NCBI GenBank assembly: GCA_905250075.1
Contig: CAJNOP010000034.1
Location: 1,099,043-1,163,042 of the forward strand
Direction of reading: 5' to 3'
Origin: Rotaria sp. Silwood1
Taxonomy: Eukaryota > Rotifera > Eurotatoria > Philodinida > Philodinidae
Length of the DNA: 64,000 nucleotides
Shown: one piece after another, positions 11,885 through 23,690 of the stretch
Position numbering within the stretch: position 1 is the first letter of the stretch
Layout of the letters: every line of letters begins with the position of its first letter
Translations under genes and position numbers: made by a program
The notes under the pieces: generated by a model
Seen by the model: only the letters and a program-made list of their open reading frames with translations
What the model was told of the DNA's origin: nothing
The model's database searches: none

Positions 11885-14800
11885 ATGACAAGTGATACTG
11901 TATTTAATAATGAAGACGAAATAAATCGTCAGTCAACAGCAGGACATTTTGATATTGCACAATTGGAAGATGATGAAGATCATCCAATGATTTTATCTCC
12001 TTCAAGTTCAACTGATGATCATTCATCTCCATCAACAACAACTGATTACCATCCATCTCCACCAACAACAACTAAAGTTGAAACATTTGATGATAAATCA
12101 TTCAGTAAATTATATGATGATTGGTTAGAAATAGATGCTGAACTACGTTTATTTGAACCAAAACATAAAGAATATGTTGTAAAATTAGATGAAGTTGAAT
12201 CGTTAAAAACAAAATATCGAATGGAATATGATAAATATAAGAAAAAACTTGATCAATTACAAGAAGATATAAAAGAATTGAAAAAGACTTACTCTAAAAA
12301 AGGTATTAAAATTTAATTAAGTATTATATTCAAGTATGAACTATATCGAGAGCTGATCTTCTTTTTGAATCACCATTCGAAAAGACTGTTGAAGTACATA
12401 GATCGTGACAGACGTCTTAGTAACGTGCCCCTCTTCAGTCGTAGACCGTGCAAGATATTGTTGACATACGATCAAAGACCATATATCAATAACATTTTAT
12501 TCTAATATATGAACTACGTTTTTAATGCCTTTCTAGAAGATTAAATAAAATGATAGTGAAGACATGTGTCCCAAGATAAATAACGAAATAGCTTGTCAGT
12601 GCGATTTCTTCAAAAAGTCAAAGTCTGAAATTCACAAACTCTGACTGTTATAAAATTATAGTATATTGTCAGAGAATTTTAAAAAATACCACATTAATAA
12701 ATGAATCAAAATTGTAATAATTTTTATAGCTGATACGCAAGCTCTGAAATTGTGCCATTGCAAAAAAGGTTTGCATTAAGAACAATTTATTAGATTCATT
12801 TAACATTTTTTAAATTAAGAAAATTCATTTGTATTATTAGATACATCTTCAAAGCATAGGTTCTTTTTTCTAAATGATAATATATACCATACACATTGTC
12901 CAAAGCGAAAAATATCATTTTATTCTTCAGTTTGTCAGTTCAACTGCTATATTAGCCTATTATACATATTAATTTAATCATGCATCAAGTCTTCGACTAC
13001 ATCATACTTTCTCTCGATGAAATTTGACTGATTCTGTTAAGTTTTGCCTAAATCTAAAATTCTATTAGTTGATACTTTTCTATGTTCATCCTACTTTTAC
13101 TCTGCTAGATCAACAATGTTGTTACTGTACTAATTGATACCTAATATAAGATCTTTTCACTGCGTTAAATAGGAAGTTTCAGAATGGCCTAAGCACTGTT
13201 ATTACTGACGTACCTTGTCCCATTACTACGAAAACGTACTTAATGATCTTTGACTTTTCTCCTCCGAATCTCAGTTGATAGGGCCTAGAAGAGCTGCAAA
13301 AACCTCGATGTAAACTTACATTCACTATCTTTTTCGAAAATCTACGTGATTTTCATAAAAAAATTTTAATGATTCAAAAATCTTGTTTTCGTTAGAAAAA
13401 GATATTTGTTTATTTTATAATTCTTAAACGTTTGAAAAGACTATTATTGTTTTGTTAAGATGAAATAACAAAAAAGAACGTTTCAAATTCAAGTCCAACG
13501 AATTTAAAAAGTTCTCAATCAACTACAAATCTCGAAAGAAGAAAATCTTCATTGTCAATACCTTTGACAACAACACCACGTCCATTAACATCAATTAATT
13601 CTTCTCCATCATTAGATAAAATTGTTAATACATTATCTACTCTTGAACGTCTTAATCTCATATCAGATCAAGTTCAGGCAAATTCATTATATTTATCTCG
13701 TGTTGCTGATACATTACCACGTAAAGATTCCTATTTAAAGGTTATTCTTGGCGGTGTTGATGTATCAATATTAAATAAAGCCGATAAATGGACATATAAA
13801 CAAGAATATGAAAAATTTAAATTTATTGTTACATGTATTTCATTAGTATCTTCACTTGTCATTTGGTCATTAACATCACGTTATCGTGCATTTGATGCAT
13901 TATTTCATTTTTTATTGGTTTGGTATTATTGTACATTGACAATACGAGAATCAATTTTAGTTGTCAATGGATCACATATTAATCGTAAGTTTGACTTGAA
14001 TGAGAATTCTTTTAGGATTTTGTAGTTTCGATAGAAATTTATTTACATATGCATACATATTCAAACTAGTCTTGTCTTCAGAGTAAACAAGTAATTGACT
14101 TAATTGTCACAATATTCACAAATAAGTTTATCATTCATTTGCTTTACAAAATGTTTTAATTCTTAAATTTATACTCTTTCTTATTTAAATCTTGATCGAT
14201 TTATGAAATGCATGAACTCCTTGCATACATAATAGACTGATGAGTTTAAATTACAATTATTAAGAAGGCGATGATATTTACGGATAAATGAGTGACTAAA
14301 ATATAGTAAAACTGCAGTAAAACAACTCTTTTATATCATTCACTACTAGAAGCTATCGACATACCAATCAGTAGAGTCTGTCATGTTGCTCTTGAACTCG
14401 GATTCGGATCTGAAAATTTTTGATCCGATGGACTGTAACAATAACTTAGCTTTAAATTGACTCAAGCTCACAATGTAAGAGAATTCGTTTTCTGTCATAA
14501 ATTTGACAGAAATTGAGGCAAAAAATCACACTAATTGGAGAATTCAAGTGTGCAATGAAGGAAATTAAGGAAAACTGTAGTTTTTTGAAAGTTGTAATAA
14601 TTAGATCGATCGTTAGTTTTATTTCATAAAAGAAATATTATAAGTATTAATGAAAATAGAAATAGGTGATTTAATAGAGAATTCAGTGGTAAATGTTTAA
14701 GAAGGAAATATGTATTTAAATAAATGAAAAGATGGTTTGAGCTATTTTAGAAGCATTAAAAAGGTTTATTCATTATACTTCACTTACTTATGTATATTTT

Positions 14801-17039
14801 TCTTCTAGCTTGGTGGCGAGCTCATCATTTTGTATCAACAGTTGCTACAGCTATTTTATTAACATGGCCAGAGTCTGCATCTTATCATACTTTTCGTACA
14901 CAATTCTTTGTCTTTTCGTTTTACTTAAGTTTTGTTCAAGTAAATAAATTTTACTATGAATTTGAAAAAGAAAGATCTATTTGATTTTTGCTTCTTATTA
15001 GGTTCTTCAGTTTTATTATCAACGTGGTTGTCTATATCGATTGCGAGCATTGGGTGAAACACATGATATGGAAATAACTATCGAAGGTTTTCATCGATGG
15101 ATGTTTCGTAAGTCAAAGAAGATTCTTGTTCAGTATAAAAATCAAATCTATTCGAATTTTGCTATATACGATTTGAAGTGATGCAGATGATTACCTTCTC
15201 ACATGTCAATATTGAGCGAATAAAATCATGTAGACCTTCAATGAAATTCTGTTGAGTTTTAGCAAACTGTCCTACTGTTTATCAAAATATTCTTGAAATG
15301 GAACTCTATTCTCATGCATGCTGTTGAATTGTTTGCGAAAATGATGAGTTTTAAAATAATTTTATTTTATATCTTATCAAACGAAAGACATCTAGAGTTT
15401 TCCTCTTTCAATAACTGAACATCACAAGCCGCTATCTGTTGCCATTGTCCAATTATTGAGCTTGCATTTGTTCCTCTTTCATTTTGGCGTAGACATTAGT
15501 TAGTAATAGTTTATAGGAAACTAGTGAAATAGTAACTGATAACTCAATTTCATCATTATAGTCTTAATTAGAATATAGACATGAGATTTTTTATTACATG
15601 AATTTGTTCTATTGACCATTTGATCACGGAATCCTTGTATATACGAGCTAAGCTTTTAACTAGATGATAACTTTTATAATCTTCTCACCCTCTTATGCTT
15701 TTAGCAGCACAGCAACATTATATAATATCACTGCACATGTATATCAAGTAAAAATAAAGGAATTGTGAATTTAGAAACGTATGAGACTCGATAGACTCTC
15801 TGTGTACACAATAATTCAAAGTTTTGTGATGCTAGACGACAATTAAAATTCTTGAATCATTATCGTTCGAGAAAGGTGCAATTACCGTTGAAGCTTTAAT
15901 CTTCGTAAAGATCAGACACTCGATTTTTATTATGTCTATTTTATAATATGAAACTACAAGATGATTTATTGAAATATACGAAGAATTTCCTAAACTTTTG
16001 GATAACTCTTTTTTTGCAAGTACTGAATTCTATGACGTTAATCAATACGTAACGTAATTTGCTGTTTTCCTTTGACATGTCAACTTGATTTCAGGCTTGT
16101 ATAGATAAGCTCACTTTTTTTTGGTCATCTTTGTGAAAAGTCCGTAAGCGAAGAGTTAAATCAGCTATCTCACCTAGTTTTCATACAATAAATAGTGAGA
16201 CCATTCTTTCTAATGAGATCAGAAATACCAATGACTAAAAAAACCAAATCGATAGATGACTCAATTCACTTTGTAAATATGTTTTTTTTTTCATACAAAT
16301 CAATTAGATTTGTTGCAACTCCGTAATATCTTCTATGTAAGAATTTATTGTTGGTTAATAGCCCATACAAAACTAATAATCTATACACTATTTTGTAGAT
16401 AAAGATCTACTCTTTCTGTCGACATATTGAGCAGTATTATCAAACTAATATAATTTGTTTCATCTTTAGTTTCTGTACTTTCAGAGATCAATGCCAACAT
16501 TTCAAGTCAGAATTTTCACAAGTATTTTGAATCTTAGGTAGAAACAACATATGCTCTAATTCTTAATAACTTGACAACTATAGAAAATTTTCCAATGATC
16601 GAGAATATTTGTCTACAGCTAGCTGCTATAAATAATAAAAGAATTAATTTGAGATATACTGATTTGTTTCTTTCAAGGTGGTCTATCATTTTTGGTTCCA
16701 TTTCTTCTTGTCGGCTATTTATTTCAATTATATAATGCATATACATTATGGGAATTAGCACATGTATCAAGTACACATGAATGGCAAGTAATGGTATTAG
16801 CAATAATATTTTTTCTGCTTTTTTTGGGCAATATATTAACAACATTAAGTGTTTTACGTGAAAAATTACGTGAAAAACCTCCACCAACATTATTAAAAGA
16901 AAAATATCAAAGTTTAAAAACATTTTTATCAACAAATTATCATCGACGAACACGATCAATTCATCAATATGGACATCGAGAGGACAGACAACGACTAAAT
17001 AAAGACAATAACACTAAAATAACATCGAAGGAAGACTAA
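11885..17039 (+). CDS. TMEM120: TMEM120 (TACAN-like) multi-pass membrane protein
   Basis: Five exons, 11885-12302, 13460-13984, 14809-14939, 15002-15107 and 16678-17039, join in phase into 513 residues; vertebrate TMEM120A/B have about 340. Order: an acidic and Ser/Thr-rich N-terminus, a coiled coil at about residues 75-135, a Ser-rich linker, then a six-helix membrane domain with family blocks such as [48 protein letters not shown] and [10 protein letters not shown]. The family sits in the nuclear envelope/ER or plasma membrane, adopts an ELOVL-like fold that binds coenzyme A, and has been linked to fat-cell biology and disputedly to mechanosensing. The extra length is in the N-terminal half, where homology is weakest. 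Three introns are long (1157, 824 and 1570 bp). The first in-frame ATG is used; TTG at 11822 opens the frame earlier. Confidence 0.93.
12425..12493 (-). repeat. Dispersed repeat, copy 2, in TMEM120 intron 1
   Basis: The reverse complement matches 1983-2058 (blocks GGTCTTTGATCG, CTTGCACGGTCT, CTGAAGAGGGG). Two copies 10 kb apart in opposite orientation point to an interspersed element. Confidence 0.6.
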
Positions 17040-17144
17040 TGAGGCTCGTCTTTTTTTTGATTTTGAAAATAAAACGAAGAAAAATATTCATTTGAAAGTA
17101 CAAGAAAAAAGAACCAAAAATTTCATTTTTATTTGTTTTTAAAG

Positions 17145-17614
17145 ATGCGATTATCAATTGCTTTACTTAAACAAGTTTCACAATTTCGATTTAGTAATTA
17201 TATACCAACACGACGTATTCCGGGAAATGTATTGCTAGGGTAGGTTTGTCTTTTTTTGTAAATTCTCTAAAACCGAATGTGACATTATTTCTAAAAGAAA
17301 ACATCGAGTTCGGCGTACATTAAGTCAAGGTGAAAAACGTGATATGCAACAACGTATTGAAATCGAATTAGAAAATATGGCTTATCTAAGTCGACCATAT
17401 CTGACGGAAGTAAGTTAAGAAAAATATTTGATTCATTTAATAACAATGATTTTATTTTTAGGAAGAAGATAATCTTTATGAACAAGATCCAATACGTAAA
17501 GAACGTGAAGAAAAAGCTTTAGCATTAAAACGACGACAAGAAGAAATACCCGAACATATTTATTTAAGACGTGATTTGTTAGATCGTGTATCTTGGCATA
17601 AAAAATGGGAATAA
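17145..17614 (+). CDS. MRPL57: Mitochondrial large ribosomal subunit protein mL63 (MRPL57)
   Basis: Three exons (17145-17239, 17298-17409, 17462-17614) join in phase into 119 residues. RRIPGNVLLGKHR corresponds to the RIPG...GKHR core of the family. It is followed by IEIELENMAYLSRPYLT and a C-terminus ending in VSWHKKW, as in animal mL63, which is about 100 residues long. It is a small basic protein of the mitochondrial 39S ribosomal subunit. It starts 105 bp after the TMEM120 stop, and its ATG directly follows TTTTTAAAG, an acceptor-like site. Mammalian mL63 is also short and poorly conserved, so the match rests on the order of these blocks. Confidence 0.85.
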
Positions 17615-17713
17615 ACATTTTTTTTTTTTTTTGTTGATTAGAAATATATGAATTTTAGTATCAGTGTTCTTGTCTTTTTTTTCTTATTTCTATTGAAGAT
17701 TAGAATTAATTTA

Positions 17714-18600
17714 ATGTCGAGTGAAGAAGAAGATGAATCGGTAATTGGAACAAAAGAATAGTGAGTAATGAAATCTAAATTAATTTTTAAATGCATTATT
17801 ATATATATATATATATCATCCAGTTGGGATACCTTATATGAAGGAGAATTAAATAATTTTAATGAATTTGGTGATGAAGGCGAAATTTGGTATGTTAATT
17901 TGAAATTTTAAACAAATTCTTTCGATAAAATCTTTCCAGGTTTGGTAAAAGTATTTTGACCAAACTTATCGATACTGTATGTCAGTTAGTACCTGATAAA
18001 GAAACAACAACTATTTTAGATATTGGCACAGGTTTATAGAGATCATGCTTGTTTTTCCTTTTTATTTAAAATAAATATTCAATTAGGAAATGGTCATGTT
18101 ATTCAACGTTTACTACGTCGTGGTTTCGTTCATTTAACTGGTATTGATTATTCTGAAAAGTCTATTGAATTAGCTCGTACACAAATTGGATCGAATATTA
18201 AATTTCAAGTCGTTGATATGACTGCATCTGATACATCATCACTTGATCATTTTGATATTGGTATTGATAAAGGTACATTAGATGCTATACTTTTATGTTC
18301 ATCTGATCAACGAAAAACAAAGCGTGAAGGCTATGTAGATACAGTTCATCGACATATCAAAAATTTCTTATTTCTTATTTCGTGTAATTGGACACGAAAT
18401 GAATTATTAGAATTTTTTCAGCCGAGTAAATTTTCTTTTGTTTTTCTGTTGATAAAAAACAAAAATAAAATTTTCTATTTTTAGAATTTTCATTAGAACG
18501 TGAAATTGAAACACCAACAATGTCATTTGGTGGACGACAAGGAAAAACAGTAACTTTTCTTATTTTAAAAAGAAATGATTGTTCTACTGTGATATCTTAA
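17714..18600 (+). CDS. EEF1AKMT2: EEF1A lysine methyltransferase 2 (METTL10/Efm4-type)
   Basis: Five exons (17714-17760, 17824-17889, 17940-18031, 18087-18425, 18485-18600) join in phase into 219 residues, close to the family length. The N-terminal YWDTLYEGEL...GEIWFG block, SAM-binding motif I LDIGTGNG (about 64-71), GIDYSEKSIELA, GIDKGTLDAI, LFLISCNWT and FGGRQGKTV are diagnostic of METTL10/Efm4. It is a seven-beta-strand SAM-dependent enzyme that methylates a lysine on translation elongation factor eEF1A in the cytoplasm. It starts 99 bp after the mL63 stop; a pyrimidine-rich run ending in GAAG lies 14 bases before the ATG. The splice inside motif I (GTG|NG) is supported by the restored motif. 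Confidence 0.94.
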
Positions 18601-18698
18601 TTAAATATATACTTTAACTAAACAAAAAAAAAAATAAATAAATATCTCTACTTGTTAACAAACATTTTTCATTCATGTTGTTTAAAACAGAAATTTAT

Positions 18699-18908
18699 TT
18701 AAAGCTTAGTCGTTGTCATACTTATAAATTTAGTCTCACTGGGTTTAATAGGATACATAATTAATTTGACTAATGTGTATATAACTGTAAAATAAAGAAT
18801 AAAACCAATAGTAATAATTGTCATCATTTTAATATATCGAAATCGTAATCGTCTTTGAAATATAAATGAAATTCTTTCCATCCATTCATTCATATTGGTA
18901 TAAGTAAT
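18699..18908 (-). CDS. Small single-span membrane protein or terminal exon, unidentified
   Basis: A TTTGTAG acceptor at 18909-18910 (on the minus strand) opens a frame of about 69 codons to a TAA at 18699. From the internal ATG at 18893 it encodes 64 residues: an N-terminal basic amphipathic part (MNEWMERISFIFQRR), one strong hydrophobic segment at about 25-48, and a short polar tail. It converges on METTL10 with about 100 bp between stops. It is either a small integral membrane protein whose ATG lies just after a (trans-)splice acceptor, or the last exon of a longer gene. Not recognised. Confidence 0.4.
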   Translation of the reverse strand: MTYTNMNEWMERISFIFQRRLRFRYIKMMTIITIGFILYFTVIYTLVKLIMYPIKPSETKFISMTTTKL

Positions 18909-19274
18909 CTACAAAAATGTGATTTAATATTAATTATCTAGTAGATCAATATTTTCTCTTGATGCAGGCTTATTCCTAAATATATCAATGGATTTGATCG
19001 AAATGAAAAAAGAAAACATCGCTAAAAAGTACTTCAAATACAATCAAAATATGAATTCTTAATAGTAATAGGCATTAAAATGCATACGTTTATGATTGTT
19101 GTCACGTCAGAAGAATTTTTAGGATTTCATAGAACAACAAAGAAAGAATGCAATTACAAAACTAACAGAATGCTTCATGTTTTTTTTTCTTCTTTTTAAA
19201 GAACATCTTTAATCCTTTGAGGATGGGTGGGACACCATATATCCCACAGGCTTCTTTTTTTGAGCAGTGCAATA
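18909..19274. other. Gene-free spacer
   Basis: AT-rich sequence with no supported gene. A short G-rich/C-rich hairpin (GGGTGGGACACC...TATCCCACAGG) lies near 19225-19250. Confidence 0.5.
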
Positions 19275-19815
19275 TAGTGTCGGCCAAAATTATTCATTCA
19301 GCTAAAGAAAATAATGCAAACATTATATCTCTTCAATGGTTAGGCCTTTTGAGTTGTAGTTTTCTTAAAAAAAGGTAGAAAAGTGTTCATAGTATACTTG
19401 TAGAAAGTTTCAGTTTGATTCGCTATAAAATGATTGTTTAGATAACAAAGAAGAAAAATCATGTGTTTCAGTTTCGTTCAAAATTATTTGTACAGTTCAT
19501 AGAAAATAATAGTTTTGGATCCTGAGAATGATGTTATTGATGATAAGCCCAGAATTATTAACAGCGTAATATTTGCATGGATCATTGTATGAACTGTATG
19601 AATAATTTTGAACGAAATTGAAACACATGATTTTTCTTCTTTGTTATCTAAAACAATCATTTCATAGCGAATCAAACTGAAACTTTCTACAAATATACTA
19701 TGAACACTTTTCTACCTTTTTTACGAAAACGGCAGCTCAAAAGACCTAATCCGTTGTAGAGATATCATGTTTGCATTATTTTCTTTAGCTGTATGAATAA
19801 TCTTGGCCGACACTG
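19275..19815. mobile_element. Tc1/mariner-type foldback MITE
   Basis: The arms 19275-19502 and about 19588-19815 are nearly perfect reverse complements (shared GTGTCGGCCAA, CTTTAGCT/AGCTAAAG, GATTCGCTAT and ATCATGTGTTTCA blocks) around a spacer of about 85 bp. The ends read (T/C)AGTGTCGGCC and are flanked by TA on both sides, matching the TA target duplication and CAGT-type ends of Tc1/mariner elements. There is no transposase; frames here are palindrome artefacts. High arm identity suggests a fairly recent insertion or arm-to-arm gene conversion. Confidence 0.9.
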
Positions 19816-19883
19816 TATATTCATTCAAAAATTTAACGCATTATAAATGTGTAAAAATGTGCACTTTTTACGAACTAATTTTC

Positions 19884-19893
19884 NNNNNNNNNN
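19884..19893. other. Assembly gap (10 N)
   Basis: Ten N bases join unlike sequences; the hAT-like repeat on the right begins at once, so its left end is probably lost in the gap. Confidence 0.99.
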
Positions 19894-20445
19894 TCAAAAT
19901 GACTTGACTTGGAATTTTTAAGATTGGACTTGATTTGATTTATGACTTGACTCAAAGCAACTCTGACTTGATTTGACTTGTGACTTGACCGTATATAAAA
20001 AAGTCAAGTCAAGTCTAAATATATATATATAATTGTTTTATTCACTTCAATTGCGGTTTTCTAACTTGAAATATAGCGAAAAAATAGAAATGAAGATCAA
20101 CAAATATGTTCCTACAGTGAATTTGCATAAAATAAGATGATGGCTGTTGAAATATTCAGAAAATCTTTTTCCTCAATTGTTATTGGGCAGGTCATTTACG
20201 AAAAATATATTTCACGAAAATACGTTGTTTTCTTTGTTTTTATAATAACTAAATTAATAAACAATTTAGTGAACGATAGCAAAGCTTTAATATGGATTAA
20301 GGAAAGAATGTTTTCGATAATTTGCCTTCAATTAAAGAAAACTTGATGAAAATTCGGTTGAACTCTAACTTAACTTGACTTGACATGGAATTTTTTAGAA
20401 ATGACTTGAATTGAGTCAAAAAATCGTTGATTTGCCCATCTCTGG
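19894..20445. mobile_element. hAT-like non-autonomous element, left end lost in gap
   Basis: Subterminal clusters of GACTTGACTT and variants lie at 19899-20015 and 20365-20410. The right end reads GATTTGCCCATCTCTG, whose complement CAGAGATGGGCAAATC is a hAT-type terminus. The same terminus recurs at about 60490 (CAGAGATGAGCAAATC). The middle is AT-rich with an unconvincing 69-codon frame at 20137-20346. Confidence 0.65.
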
Positions 20446-21164
20446 TCACATTTGATACATATAAATGATATTAAAATCTCGGAATAAATGAGTATTGTAG
20501 AAACGATATACTGAATATGCCGAAATTATTGAAACTCTTTTATTTTGCACAATATCAGCAATAGAAATCGATATGAGCTTGAACTGTTTGTATAAATAAG
20601 TGCCGTTAAATTCTCTTCCAACTTCAAAGAAGCATATTATCTTCGTTTGCTCTGATCGTTGCTTAAAAGTGCTTAAGAGCACTTGTACATGTTGCTGCCA
20701 TTTCTTACTATATTAATATTGACGAGAAAATATGTACAGCTTTTGGCAAAGTTCTTCCTTTATTCAAAACATAAACTTCCGTGAGCTGATGAGATGCGTT
20801 TAGGAGTGTGATTGTTATTGATGTTGCGAGTCTAGGAAGAGTGTGTGAATCCACTTAGGTCTTCACTTAGCTCTGCGATGCCAATGCTTTCATCTGCCGA
20901 GAAAAGTGACATTGGATGTGACTCTGACTCTGCTTATCGGGTTGAGTCTAGGTGCATGAAGATGTGTGGATGTGTGTATATATTTGTGCCGGTGTGCGGT
21001 TGCGGGTGCCAATGCCGGTGTGAGTGCTGATATTCTGGTCACTCTTATCGACATTCTAACCAGCATATCTGTATCTATAGACTCATCGCCTAGTAGATAA
21101 GAATTTCCGGAAAAACGGTTAACCACGCTTCACGCGGCTTCTACTTGAGTGTTCTTACATCCAC
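20446..21164. other. Gene-free stretch with TG-rich tract
   Basis: The region has short frames on both strands without family signal. 20940-21040 is rich in GTGTG/GTGCC repeats (GGATGTGTGTATATATTTGTG, then GGTGTGCGGTTGCGGGTGCC). I see no gene. Confidence 0.5.
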
Positions 21165-21420
21165 TGAGGAAACATTAGATTTAGCTACTTGATTCATAAA
21201 AATTGCTTGAAGACACTCGAGAAAGCAAGTTTTACATTTGAGAAACGTGAAAAATATTTTGTTGCAAAATGTTCATGTGTTTTGTCGATAGAAGTGACCT
21301 TTTCATGCGTGATAAATGTTAAAAATATTGAAAGAAAACTTTTTGAACATTTTTCAGACACAAAGTTTGCCCTTTCAAATGACTCCAAGTACCTTTTCTG
21401 AAGCAAGGAATTAGTCTTGG
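21165..21420. repeat. Diverged foldback repeat, copy 1 of a dispersed family
   Basis: The left half (about 21185-21295) and the right half (about 21305-21410) are diverged reverse complements, so the plus and minus frames encode similar peptides. The block TAGCTACTTG...TTGAAGACA recurs at 29455-29700 and 35880-36120, each after a CA-rich stretch. An old interspersed element is likely. Confidence 0.6.
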
Positions 21421-21550
21421 CGCTTTCTAAATGAACATCAAAATGCTAAAAGGAGAATCGCAATCCGGGAGATTAAGCACGTTGTCGAAAATTCTTGTTT
21501 ATATGGGGATGTAGGCCTCGTTGTATGCGCGTGAGTTAAAATGTTGATGA

Positions 21551-23690
21551 GTGCCCATGTAAAAATTTTTGCTAATTTAACGAAACTTTGTGACGTGAAA
21601 ATTCGTTAAAAGTTTAACGATTTAACGATTAAAAATATTACAATTTTGATCATGAAAACGCGTTAAAAGTGCGCAAAATTAACGCGTTTAATCGCGTTTT
21701 CAAATTCTAACGATCTTTTTTTCGTTAAATCAGTACATTTTTAATGATTCTTCACACATGAATTTATCGAAAACGCGTTAAATACGAAAGCTGATTAATA
21801 TGTTACCCCTCAGAATTTTTCATACATTATTATTTACTGCAAGTGTGATGAACTTCCTTCAATAATCAGTATCTTGCTTAGTTTCACTCGCCTGAAAAGA
21901 AAAGTCCAGGTAATCAATTCAATATTGGATGTACTTTTTAATAAGATGTTTCAGAAAGCATTGTTATCACTATAAATATTTCGTAATAGATAGCAAAACC
22001 AACGAGGAAGTACAATATTTTTTTTATTTTGTCGATATCTCGAAAGTGAAACTATTTATGGCTTTACTTGCTACAATTTTGTATTCTTGTAGGTACCAGA
22101 AATGTATTCCATAGTTGACAGAAATGATAAGACTATTACTAGTTTAAAATCTGGGATATCGACAAAGTAAAAAAAAATATTGTATTCTGTGATTTGTTTC
22201 GCTACCAATTACGAAATATTTTTAGTGATAATAATGTTATCTTAAGCATCTTATTAGAAAGTACATCCACTATTGAATTGATTAGCTGGATTTTTCTCCT
22301 CAGACGAGTAAAACTTAGCAAGATATTGATCATTGAAGAAATTTCATCATATTTGCGGTGAATCACAATGTATGAAAAATCCTGAGAAGTAATATATTCA
22401 TTAGCTTGAACTATGGAAAGACAGATTACATGAACTAATATAATTTAATTACCCCTTTCGTCTTAACTTAGTTTATCAGCTTACGTATTTAACAGAGATG
22501 AACCAGTCATAGTTTTCATATTAGATCTAGATTCTATAAGCGAAAAACTCAACTCAGCTCAACTCAATAGCGTAAAAGAGGAATTTATATCAATACACGC
22601 TTATATAGGTGGCATGTAGCTCGAGTGAGAAAGTTAAAATATCACAGGTGTGAAAACGAATGCAGCATTTAACGATATATAATGAGTTAGTTACCATTAA
22701 AATGACAATCACGCGTGAAAAAACATGAAAAATCTAACGCATTAAAACGAATTTTCCAAATCTAACAAAAATTCATGAAAATTTTCTTCGTGAAACTTAA
22801 ATAATTTGTCTTTTGAGGCAACTTTTGACCTTAACTGGAGCAATTATTTCGGTAAACTTTTTTTTATCGTGTGGAGCAGAAATGATGATGATGTACGAAG
22901 TATAGAATTACATTCCTTTGATATAAAACCCATAGTAAATTTTAAAGAAAAACTGAAAGAGGAGTATCTTTATCTAGAATTAATTCAAGTAGTTTTGCTA
23001 GCGATTAATACAAAGTAGAGATTTCTCTAAAGGAGTGCTGCCTAATCTGATAAAAAGCTATTGATATCTGGATAGATATAGTCCACAGACACACTTGATA
23101 TTTCGTAAATATAAGCCTTTCAAGATGATTTTTGTGTAATGTGCATAAACAAATATGTTACACAAAAAATCATGAATATTGTACGCGTGAAAACAATTAG
23201 TAGATTCAATGATGAATAATTAAATGACGTTCGTTAACAATTAAGATTTTCATTAAAACTCGTTAAAATATTTCACTCGTGAAAACAGTTACTAGATTTA
23301 ACGAGAATCAATCAGTTAAGTTTCGTGAAAAATACAGAAATGCATGAAAACGCGTTAATATGTTTAACGCATGAAAATGAATACCAAGTTTAACGATATT
23401 TAACATGGTAAGATTGGTTAAAAATAAAAAAAACTCAAGAAATATCGTTAAACTTCTTAACGCGTGAAAATGAATGCAACGTTTAACGATATATAATGAG
23501 TTAGTTATAGTTAAAACGGCAATCACGCGTGAAAAATCTAACGCGTTTACACGAGTTTTCGGAATATAACGAAAGTTCATGAAATTTTCTTCGTGAAATT
23601 TCGTTAATTTGTCTTTTAACGCATTTTTTTGTATTAATTTCAAGAATCATTTCGTTGAATACCTTTTTATTTTTACATGGGTGTACTGAA
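21551..23690. mobile_element. Large foldback DNA element with AACGCG subterminal repeats
   Basis: Both ends carry CCCATGTAAAAAT facing inwards (21554 and about 23682). Tens of copies of a motif like TTAACGCGTGAAAA are packed at 21580-21790 and 22640-23640 in both orientations. Inside, 21797-22080 and about 22130-22405 form a further inverted repeat (AATTTTTCATACATT, ATCGACAAA and TATTTCGTAAT blocks). The right arm carries additional sequence before the partner of TTAAATACG..AGCTGAT appears near 22480. No transposase is seen, so it must be mobilised in trans. Target duplication not resolved. Confidence 0.75.

Noticed and set aside
21189..21406. Two 70-codon frames, one per strand, with similar peptides
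   Set aside because: They mirror each other because the DNA is an inverted repeat; not two genes.
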